Shown here in pieces: positions 14,501 through 18,937 of a DNA stretch of 18,937 nt (position 1 is the first letter of the stretch; every line of letters starts with the position of its first letter). The position numbers and the translations under genes were made by a program. The DNA is from a bacterium (GTDB taxonomy: Bacteria; Bacteroidota; Bacteroidia; Bacteroidales; Muribaculaceae), in assembly GCA_004559845.1 (NCBI GenBank), contig SFWW01000058.1, positions 1 through 18,937 of the forward strand. Direction: 5' to 3'. The notes under the pieces were generated by a model that worked only from the letters and a program-made list of their open reading frames with translations, did not search any database and was not told where the DNA came from.

Positions 14501-14772
14501 TGGGTGTTGTAGCCCACATAAGAAATTTCTACGGTGTATGGGCCACCTACACGCATACCTTGAATGGTGTAACGACCTCTTTCGTTGGTTACACCGGAAT
14601 AACGTGTTCCGGAAGGAACGTGCACGGCGCGCACAGTGGCGCCAATCACTGCTTCATTGTCGTCGGAAAGAACTACCTTACCGGTGAGGGCGGAAGTAGT
14701 GACTTGTGCGGATGCTGTGATTGCCAAAGCGGCCATCACCATCACACATAAAAATTTAATTTTTTTAAGCAT
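11536..14772 (-). CDS. TonB-dependent outer-membrane receptor, Oar-like
   Basis: The 1078-residue protein has a signal peptide (about 1-22, ITASAQ). A carboxypeptidase-regulatory-like beta-sandwich follows (about 27-113: LTGKVVLSDDNEAVIGATV, GRYTIQGMRVGGPYTVEISYVGY), then the LQEVVVTGKAG strand and a plug domain (GVSNRYNSFMVDGAVNNDVFG, GGSINAITKSGTNEFHGSVYG). A long 22-strand-type barrel ends in the aromatic RAQIGLKYTF. It would import a substrate using TonB-ExbBD energy, or act as an Oar-type adhesion/transport protein. No SusD partner is adjacent, which argues against a glycan-uptake SusC. The length is complete. It is preceded by a long leader with a terminator-like hairpin and followed by a terminator and the SRP RNA gene. 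Confidence 0.92.
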   Translation of the reverse strand: MLKKIKFLCVMVMAALAITASAQVTTSALTGKVVLSDDNEAVIGATVRAVHVPSGTRYSGVTNERGRYTIQGMRVGGPYTVEISYVGYNTQKVDNLTLTLGETSTVNAVLEVGSRQLQEVVVTGKAGIDATKTGAAMSFSAKDIAMIPSTNHSIADVTRLNPMVNISQSGAMSFAGVSNRYNSFMVDGAVNNDVFGLTSNGQNGGQAGTQPLSMETVEQIQVQVAPFDVRQSGFTGGSINAITKSGTNEFHGSVYGDYMNKDLISDKYVLRNGKTSSPYQDEKNYHYGVTLGGPIVKDKLFFFANYEKSMNEYSNNYGLGSEASRVDAAVAQDLLTTLQEAAKRQGVEYNGTFNNPNNYTKSDKAGVKLDWNINDKHKLTLGWRLVYAKQLNGNSSATYLDATDYQYDFKSVTNSFTAELHSNFSPTVSNEALLSYVRVRDSRSPYGMFPMLQISSVGSGSVCFGTERSSTANALDQDIISFTDNVTLYKGNHTFTFGTHDEYYKFANLFIQDNYGTYYFATPDDFKAALNGEPGHIKQYRFGMANVDVTGDPRWKAAFSAGQLGFYAQDKWEVTNNFQLTYGVRIDVPLFFDTPTANTEFNEYAASKGWDVRTDHKLKSTPMFSPRLGFRWKVDEDKKVVLRGGAGLFTGRIPFVWLSNNFSNTGIQLSTYNVSGTAAKDVQVILDKNRQQENAQNLKAAGSQTINVFADDFKFAQTLRLNLAMDATWAGIDWIFEGVWSKTINDVVYRNLAYEWDGKTTLGDKFASLGFDQRPYLQKITTGTPFSNIYLLDNTSKGHTLTLSGKAEKKFNFGLTLAASYTFTNSKSVNYGGSSVAQSNFNYNYTRSNPNDPEVGRTAYNTPHKINVSAFYNRDYAKHWNTSVGLIYTCNSGSPYSIYYYGDLNSDSSNGNDLFYIPTDAEIDQMQFKTGKSSGVSYTADMQRTAMKAWIAGDSYLRSHRGEYFERFADNEEFEHHFDFHFAQTYKFRVGKMMHSLQLTFNIQNLANLFNKKWGHYTSTGSSVYYSPVTYSGNGQFQFLHGYAKNAEGNVEQTDYDMRSYSDYYSRWRAQIGLKYTF

Positions 14773-14849
14773 AAAACTTAGAATAAAATTAGTAAAAAAT
14801 TAAAAGAATAATATAGCCTAATTAAATGAAATTGTTACAAATTTGTTAC

Positions 14850-15017
14850 AAAAAATTTACGCTACTTTCTCCATTTTGCAGAGAAGTAGCGTTGAATCCC
14901 TTAGTCGTTGTATGTATGAAATAATTTTCCAATCGCATAAAGGTGCTTTGGAACGTCGTTAATCTTGTATTTTTTGTTATCAGCATTTTTCGCGATAGCA
15001 TAGCAGTCGTTGAAAAA
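14850..15017 (-). ncRNA. Candidate leader RNA / small RNA upstream of the receptor gene
   Basis: From the promoter at 15023-15054 a minus-strand transcript would start near 15017. It begins with a hairpin TCGTT-TTTC-AACGA (15020-15007) and reaches a strong hairpin, CGCTACTTCTC (14891-14881) with GAGAAAGTAGCG (14871-14860, one bulge), followed by TAAATTTTTTG. It may be a free RNA of about 160 nt, or a leader in which this hairpin attenuates the receptor gene 80 bp further on. No known family is recognised. Confidence 0.4.
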
Positions 15018-15022
15018 CGATG

Positions 15023-15054
15023 CAAAGTTACTTCTTTATATCTATTTCCGCAAA
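15023..15054 (-). promoter_or_regulatory. Promoter of the receptor leader
   Basis: On the minus strand TTTG (15051-15054), 20 nt, TAACTTTG (15023-15030). I find no equally good promoter closer to the receptor start at 14772. Confidence 0.7.
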
Positions 15055-15225
15055 TTACGGCCAAGATTTAACATCCAAATGTTAAAATCCTTAATTTTTA
15101 CCCTCCCAATTTCTGAAGCAAACTGCACCACACCGCCCCCACCAGCGGCTTCACTACAGCCGTGCCCCACCTGCCGGCGACGCTACACATAATCCTATCC
15201 TGCAAGCCATAGGCGAAGTTTTTTT

Positions 15226-15403
15226 CGGCGAAGCCGACTTTTTTTCCGCGAAGCGGCTTTTTCTTCGGGCGGCGAGGGATGTGAGTGGGGTGCGAAGCAA
15301 CCCACCGTGAGGCGGCGAATGGGGATACAATGGCGAAAACTCGTTTTCGGCTTTATCCCCACTTGTCGGCTCACGAAAGGGCTTCAGCCCTCACATCCCC
15401 GCC
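15226..15403. repeat. Nested palindromic repeat block (MITE/REP-like)
   Basis: Several concentric and side-by-side inverted repeats make nearly the whole block foldable on either strand. It has no coding capacity. The arm sequences are described in the surrounding intergenic entry. A transposon origin is an inference; no target-site duplication was recognised by eye. Confidence 0.5.
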
Positions 15404-15578
15404 TCCCGACTTTTTGTTCTCTTCTATCCCACCCAAGCCACCATTCCTCCATCCCACCCAACCTCACCAAATCAAGCAGCCGCTATCAAAAATAGCCGTA
15501 AATAGCCGTAAATGAAAGAGCCGTGACCGCCTTGCAAGAAAATGCCTCGGAAAGGATACGGAAATAAAAAAAATTGCG

Positions 15579-15586
15579 TAAATTTG
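15579..15586 (+). promoter_or_regulatory. -7 box directly before the DUF4286 start codon
   Basis: TAAATTTG ends 6 bp before the ATG at 15593; no clear -33 TTTG is visible in the A-rich stretch upstream. If it is used, transcription would start at or within a couple of bases of the ATG, so the mRNA would be nearly leaderless. Confidence 0.4.
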
Positions 15587-15592
15587 CACACT

Positions 15593-15904
15593 ATGATTAT
15601 CTACAACACCACTTTTCACGTGAGCGATGAGGTGGAGAAAATGTTTCTCGACTTCATTCAGATTCAATATTTGCCCCACGCCACTGCCGATGGCACGATG
15701 AAGTGCCCCATCCTGTCGCGGGTGATGGGTAGCGCGCACGATGGCGGCACCAGCTACGCCCTGCAAATGCAAGCCGATTCGGTGAAAGAGTTACAGCGAT
15801 GGTGCTTGAGCACCGGAAAAATACTTTCGGAAAGGATTTCTACTCACTTTGGTAGCAGTGTGGTGGGCTTCAACACGATGATGGATGTAATCCACCCCAA
15901 ATAA
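15593..15904 (+). CDS. DUF4286-family small protein
   Basis: The 103-residue protein begins MIIYNTTFHVSDEVEKMF, the hallmark opening of the Bacteroidetes DUF4286 family, which fixes the start at ATG 15593 rather than an upstream in-frame ATG. The body contains HATADGTMKCPILSRVMGS, a YALQMQADS strand and a C-terminal helix with RISTHFGSSVVGFNTMMDVI, an alpha-beta ferredoxin-like layout. The family's function is unknown. It lies 15 bp before ruvC, a common Bacteroidetes arrangement, so the two are probably co-transcribed. Confidence 0.85.
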   Translation: MIIYNTTFHVSDEVEKMFLDFIQIQYLPHATADGTMKCPILSRVMGSAHDGGTSYALQMQADSVKELQRWCLSTGKILSERISTHFGSSVVGFNTMMDVIHPK

Positions 15905-15919
15905 TAGCCGGTGCGCCTT

Positions 15920-16510
15920 ATGGACCAATCTCTCTACGATAAAATCATTATCGGCATCGACCCGGGCACTCGGGTGATGGGCTACGGCATTCTCGGCATT
16001 AAGGGCAAAGAACCGCAACTCATCGCTATGGGGGTGCTCAAACTCAATTTGATGGACGACCACTATATGCGCCTCCACCATATATATGAACGCGTGAGCG
16101 GTCTGGTGAAGCAATATTTGCCCGACGAGATGGCGATTGAGGCGCCGTTTTTTGGCAAAAATGTGCAGTCGATGCTCAAACTGGGGCGCGCGCAAGGAGT
16201 GGCAATGGCTGCCGCCCTCAATCAGCAAATTCCCATCACGGAATACGAACCGCGAAAAATCAAAATTGCCATCACCGGCAATGGCGCGGCGAGTAAAGAA
16301 CAAGTGTGCGCTATGCTTCAGCGCACGCTGCACATTGCACAAGAAGATTTGCCCAAATTTTTGGATGCAACCGATGCACTCGCTGCCGCCCTCTGCCATT
16401 TCTATGAAAGCCAAAAGCCGCAATTTGCCCGCGGACCGAAATCTTGGAAATCTTTCATCGCCCAAAATCCCGACCGGGTGAGTTTTGGAAAAAAGGGAGA
16501 GAAGAAGTGA
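15920..16510 (+). CDS. ruvC: Crossover junction endodeoxyribonuclease RuvC
   Basis: The 196-residue nuclease resolves Holliday junctions together with RuvAB by making symmetric nicks. The RNase H-fold catalytic set is complete: IIGIDPGT (Asp14), AIEAPFFGKN (Glu74), and DATDALAAALCH (Asp149, Asp152), equivalent to Asp7, Glu66, Asp138 and Asp141 of the E. coli enzyme. The GRAQGVAMAAA helix is also typical. ATG 15920 is preferred over the in-frame GTG at 15911. The C-terminal 30 residues (ARGPKSWKSFIAQNPDRVSFGKKGEKK) form a basic extension common in Bacteroidetes. It follows the DUF4286 gene and converges with the HAD gene. Confidence 0.95.
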   Translation: MDQSLYDKIIIGIDPGTRVMGYGILGIKGKEPQLIAMGVLKLNLMDDHYMRLHHIYERVSGLVKQYLPDEMAIEAPFFGKNVQSMLKLGRAQGVAMAAALNQQIPITEYEPRKIKIAITGNGAASKEQVCAMLQRTLHIAQEDLPKFLDATDALAAALCHFYESQKPQFARGPKSWKSFIAQNPDRVSFGKKGEKK

Positions 16511-16517
16511 ACCTTCT

Positions 16518-16550
16518 GCTGTGAGCGCTTGGCATCTATGCCCCCACAGC
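16518..16550. terminator. Possible bidirectional terminator between ruvC and the HAD gene
   Basis: GCTGTG (16518-16523) and CACAGC (16545-16550) can pair across the 40-bp gap between the convergent genes. There is no T tract, so function as a terminator is uncertain. Confidence 0.25.
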
Positions 16551-17125
16551 TATAGGCTTTGAAGCACTTGGGCGAGCGAGGTGATGATGTCGGGGCGGAT
16601 GGTGGTATCTTCTTTGTCAGTCCACCCTTTGGCTTTGAGCCATAGTGTTTTGCAGCCAATGCTTTCGGCGGGGAGGATGTCTTTGGTGAGGCTATCACCC
16701 ACCACCATCACTTCTTCAGCAGGGAGCTCAAGGGCATCCACACCGAGGCGGAACAGCGTGGGATTGGGTTTGCGCACACCCACCACAGCGCTCTCTATCA
16801 CCCCTTTGAAATACTTGCGGATATCGAAATCGCGGAGCACACTATCCACATTGCCATAAAAATTACTCACCAGCATCATGGGATATTTGGCGCTCAACGC
16901 CTCCAATACCGGTCGGGCTTCCTCGATACACTCACGCGCCTGTTCGTAGCAGTATTGCGCCACCGCTCTCGCCTTTTCGGGAGCCTCAGCGGCATCCACC
17001 AGTCCTTGCTGCTCTAATGACACGGCAACGTCGGCATGCCGGTAGCCGTCCCAAATTACCCAACTCCAATGCACGCCGCGGCTATCAATCGTGCCGCCAT
17101 AATCAAAAATCACACCTTTTATCAT
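16550..17125 (-). CDS. HAD-superfamily hydrolase, short and with a changed motif I
   Basis: The 191-residue protein shows the HAD motifs in order: I FDYGGTID (nucleophile Asp8), II LVSNFYG (Ser87), III RKPNP (Lys119), IV VVGDSLTKDI (Asp144, Asp149). In motif I the second Asp of the usual DxD is Gly, so the general acid of classical HAD phosphatases is missing; the nucleophile and metal site remain. The cap region between about 30 and 70 is short compared with roughly 220-240-residue relatives, mainly a helix rich in Ala, Glu and Gln. The substrate is unknown; a phosphatase or a phosphonatase/dehalogenase-like activity are both possible. It converges with ruvC, and repeat sequences lie just upstream. 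Confidence 0.85.
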   Translation of the reverse strand: MIKGVIFDYGGTIDSRGVHWSWVIWDGYRHADVAVSLEQQGLVDAAEAPEKARAVAQYCYEQARECIEEARPVLEALSAKYPMMLVSNFYGNVDSVLRDFDIRKYFKGVIESAVVGVRKPNPTLFRLGVDALELPAEEVMVVGDSLTKDILPAESIGCKTLWLKAKGWTDKEDTTIRPDIITSLAQVLQSL

Positions 17126-17162
17126 ATCGCTTATTCTTTGTCTTCCCCTGCCTCCTGGTACC

Positions 17163-17347
17163 GAGCCTCACACAGATCTCGCTGTTTGTGGTTTTGGCTC
17201 ACACAGATCCCACGGATCTCACAGAATTGCATTGTGGGTGGAAAATCTCACGGAGGCTTGTGGGCTTATTTGACTCCGGGCCTCACACAGATCCCACAGA
17301 TCCCACAGGTTTTCTTTGTGGGTGGGAAATCTCACGGATTTCTGTGA
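17163..17347 (-). repeat. Interspersed repeat set A (three copies)
   Basis: Three copies of an element read on the plus strand as CTCACACAGATCYCACGGATC, then CACAG, an A/T stretch and TTGTGGGTGG, ending in a tail AAATCTCACGGATTT. The copies are 17163-17196 (decayed), 17196-17253 and 17279-17347 (complete with tail). Set B at 17805-18028 is the same element in opposite orientation. The two sets flank the GxxExxY gene. Confidence 0.8.
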
Positions 17348-17365
17348 ATGAGGATAAGGGAATGT

Positions 17366-17393
17366 TTTTTACTTTTTACTTTTTACTTTTTAC
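17366..17393. repeat. Four 7-bp tandem repeats (TTTTTAC)
   Basis: Four perfect TTTTTAC units lie just beyond the 3' end of the GxxExxY gene. Slippage here would not change a reading frame. Confidence 0.8.
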
Positions 17394-17415
17394 TTTATAA
17401 TTTATTATTTATATT

Positions 17416-17790
17416 TTAATAGCCGTTCACTATTCTGTGATAGCCGTTTTTAAAATCTTTTTCGTTGAAATTAATCAGGTAGCCGATTCTTAGTCCTGAC
17501 AATTTCAAATATGATAGTAATTGTTTGTAGTGAACTGGTTCGAGTTGTGCTACTGACTTCAACTCCAGAATTATTTTTTCTTCAACCAAAATATCCACCC
17601 GATAACTCTTTTCCAAATCCACTCCTTTATATACCAATGGTAGTGCTACTTGACTTTCTGCCTTTAATCCTGCATTCACGAGTTCATACATAAGAGCCCT
17701 TTCATAGACCTCCTCAAGCAATCCAAAATAAAAATCAAAAACAAAAAAATCAACACACACAATCCCCACACAAATAAATAAACTCCCCAC
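17416..17790 (-). pseudogene. GxxExxY protein (PD-(D/E)xK-like), 5'-truncated
   Basis: From residue 23 of the open frame (position 17724) onward the sequence is a good GxxExxY protein: GLLEEVYERAL (the name-giving G-x-x-E-x-x-Y), QVALPLVYKG, YRVDILVEEKIILELKS (Asp and the E-x-K of a PD-(D/E)xK nuclease), PVHYKQLLSYLKLSGLRIGYLINFN and the ending HRIVNGY. The usual first 20-25 residues (a helix with EVHxxLGPG) are missing. In their place is an A/T-rich, Phe/Val-rich stretch (17725-17790) that looks untranslated. No promoter is seen upstream. The break lies beside repeat set B, and set A lies beyond the 3' end. It may be a recent pseudogene or use a late start. GxxExxY proteins are widespread, with no established role. 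Confidence 0.75.
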
Positions 17791-17804
17791 TCACTCCCCC
17801 ACTA

Positions 17805-18028
17805 AAAAAATCTGTGAGATTTACCACCCACAAAAAATTCAGTGAGATCCGTGAGATCTGTGTGAGCCCAAAAATCACCCACAAAAAATTCAGTGAGATC
17901 CGTGAGATCTGTGTGAGCCCAAAAATCACCCACAAAAAATTCAGTGAGATCCGCGGGATCTGTGTGAGCCAAAAAACCACCCACAAAAAAATCAGTGAGA
18001 TCCGTGGGATCTGTGTGAGCCCCAAAAA
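17805..18028 (+). repeat. Repeat set B: four 51-bp tandem units plus a tail
   Basis: Units at 17825-17875, 17876-17926, 17927-17977 and 17978-18028 are each exactly 51 bp. Units 1 and 2 are identical to the eye; units 3 and 4 differ at a few positions (for example GTGAGATC to GCGGGATC). Each contains CACCCACAAAAAA, then CAGTGAGATCCGTGAGATC and TGTGTGAGCC. The tail AAATCTGTGAGATTTA (17808-17823) occurs once, at the GxxExxY side. On the plus strand a 17-residue repeat is open by chance, because 51 is a multiple of three. Confidence 0.9.
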
Positions 18029-18040
18029 CCACAAACCCAC

Positions 18041-18937
18041 CTACACCTGAGCAATGAGGGATTTACAGCGGTGCTCGTGCGAAAGAATCATGTACACCAT
18101 CATAGCGTTGAGCACCACCAATTCGAAGGCGAAGTAGAGCCATGGCATTTGAATAATCACCGAGATGAACATGGCTATGATGCGGGTGTTGAACGATAGC
18201 ATGTTGGTGTACTTCATTAGCGGCAACGACTTGGCGCGGAACGCATCGCGGAAGGCTTGCGGAATTTCATCTTCGCCATAGCGCACCTTGAGGGCTTTGC
18301 GAAGGCGCTGCATGTTGGGCGTGAGCACTTCTTGGTTGGCGGTATAGTTGCGGTAAAACACCATGGTGAGTTTCTTCATAAAGTTGCCGCTCCAGGTGAG
18401 GTTGGCATTTTCTTTGTCGAGTGCTTCGGTGCTGTCGAGTTCGCTACCCTCTTTACCTTTGAGGAAATAGAGGTGGAATTGGCGATAATAGTCAGCCATA
18501 GCGGCTTGCTTGGCGTGGCACAATCCGGCTGCCACGGCAAGCACCCAAATCAGCCATTGGTGTTGGGCAAAGAAATTGGCTCCGGGCCATGCGTCGCCGA
18601 AATTAATTTCGCGAAACACTAATGCAAAATAAATGGCAAAGAACCACAAATCGCCGCTCAAACCGTCGAGAATGCGCCCGATGCGCGAATATTGCTTAGT
18701 GAGGCGTGCCAATTGTCCGTCGGCGCTGTCGTAGGTGTTCGCCCAAATAATAAAGAAGATGCCGAGGTAATTGAGCCAAATGTGGGCGGCATCGCCGAAA
18801 TAGAGCAATATGCCACCGCCCACGCCCAAAAAGATGGATGCGATAGTCACCACATTGGGCGTGACACCAAGTTTTGAAAACAAATAAGCCCAAGCGAAAC
18901 CCATGGGTCGATAGAAGAATAAATCGATATGTTCTTC
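18041..18937 (-). CDS. CDP-alcohol phosphatidyltransferase family protein (5' end outside the window)
   Basis: The visible 298 residues run open to the window edge: EEHIDLFFYRP lies before the Met at 18904, and this stretch belongs to the family, so that Met is not the start. This inner-membrane enzyme would move a phosphoalcohol from a CDP donor. The signature reads DSADGQLARL, 7 more residues, GRILDGLSGD: DG-x2-AR-x8-G-x3-D as usual, but with four residues instead of three before the last Asp. Several membrane segments are visible (VVTIASIFLGVGGGILLYF, NYLGIFFIIWANTY, DLWFFAIYFALVF, WLIWVLAVAAGLCH, and two near the C-terminus). A soluble loop of about 70 residues (ELDSTEALDKENANLTW onward) is unusual for small PgsA-type enzymes. 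The exact substrate is unknown. Confidence 0.85.
   Translation of the reverse strand, partial: EEHIDLFFYRPMGFAWAYLFSKLGVTPNVVTIASIFLGVGGGILLYFGDAAHIWLNYLGIFFIIWANTYDSADGQLARLTKQYSRIGRILDGLSGDLWFFAIYFALVFREINFGDAWPGANFFAQHQWLIWVLAVAAGLCHAKQAAMADYYRQFHLYFLKGKEGSELDSTEALDKENANLTWSGNFMKKLTMVFYRNYTANQEVLTPNMQRLRKALKVRYGEDEIPQAFRDAFRAKSLPLMKYTNMLSFNTRIIAMFISVIIQMPWLYFAFELVVLNAMMVYMILSHEHRCKSLIAQV

Larger units (their letters stand above)
15061..15592. other. Intergenic region with a palindromic, MITE-like block
   Basis: No gene is supported in these 530 bp. Two hairpins with T runs, CGGC-GAA-GCCG (15226-15236) and CCGC-GAA-GCGG (15246-15256), are followed by a large nested inverted repeat. Its outer arms are GGCGAGGGATGTGAG (15271-15285) and CTCACATCCCCGCC (15390-15403), its middle arms GGGGATA (15321-15327) and TATCCCC (15354-15360), and its inner hairpin CGAAAAC-TC-GTTTTCG (15334-15349). 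GGGCT-TC-AGCCC sits at 15379-15390. The motif CGAAGC recurs through the block. ATAGCCGTAA occurs twice near 15491-15511. Confidence 0.5.

Noticed and set aside
11536..14772. SusC-type glycan importer
   Set aside because: No SusD gene is adjacent and the plug and barrel features fit the Oar-like group better.
17825..18028. CRISPR array
   Set aside because: The units are contiguous 51-bp tandem copies without unique spacers, and there are no cas genes.
17814..18050. Plus-strand ORF with 17-residue repeats (THKKFSEIREICVSPKI) and a matching minus-strand repeat ORF
   Set aside because: Both are products of the 51-bp DNA repeat, whose length is a multiple of three; there is no promoter or conserved start, and the repeat element recurs inverted at 17163-17347.

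Overview
The window looks like Bacteroidales chromosomal DNA, probably from a Prevotellaceae- or Muribaculaceae-like gut organism. Several independent promoters match the Bacteroidetes sigma pattern (TTTG or TTG, about 18-21 nt, TAnnTTTG), Shine-Dalgarno sequences are absent, and the gene content is Bacteroidetes-typical: an Oar-like TonB-dependent receptor, DUF4199 next to a GT2, DUF6452-DUF6048, DUF4286-ruvC, and a 5-fold beta-flower protein. Family names come from sequence recognition only; no search was run.

Layout. Positions 1-87 are the tail of an unrecognised gene. Positions 88-2430 are an accessory island of short, separately promoted and terminated units: two candidate small RNAs, a secreted-protein gene carrying three in-frame stops, and an intact NYN-domain nuclease-like gene. 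Two of its promoters carry the same inverted repeat (AGTCC-N7-GGACT) between the -33 and -7 boxes, and a third carries a decayed copy. Positions 2535-4454 (minus) hold a complete phage-type large terminase with no other phage gene. Positions 4595-5806 (minus) encode an exported type I phosphodiesterase. Positions 5917-7755 (minus) form a three-gene envelope operon of two lipoproteins and a five-repeat secreted protein, with a recognisable promoter and terminator. After a 400-bp divergent intergenic region, 8156-11025 (plus) form a tightly coupled operon: DUF4199 membrane protein, GT2, DUF6452 lipoprotein, DUF6048 outer-membrane-like protein.

At 11126-11229 (minus) lies the SRP RNA gene with a near-perfect promoter. 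Positions 11536-14772 (minus) encode the TonB-dependent receptor; its promoter is about 240 nt upstream, and the leader contains a terminator-like hairpin. Positions 15200-15410 are palindrome-rich and MITE-like. DUF4286 and RuvC (15593-16510, plus) converge on a HAD-family hydrolase (16550-17125, minus). Positions 17163-18028 hold two oppositely oriented sets of one GATC/CACA-rich repeat flanking a 5'-truncated GxxExxY (PD-(D/E)xK-like) gene. The right edge is a CDP-alcohol phosphatidyltransferase that runs off the window.

The best candidates for something undescribed are the operator-marked unit array with the NYN protein (about 700-2420) and the GxxExxY gene with its paired repeat arrays (17163-18028).
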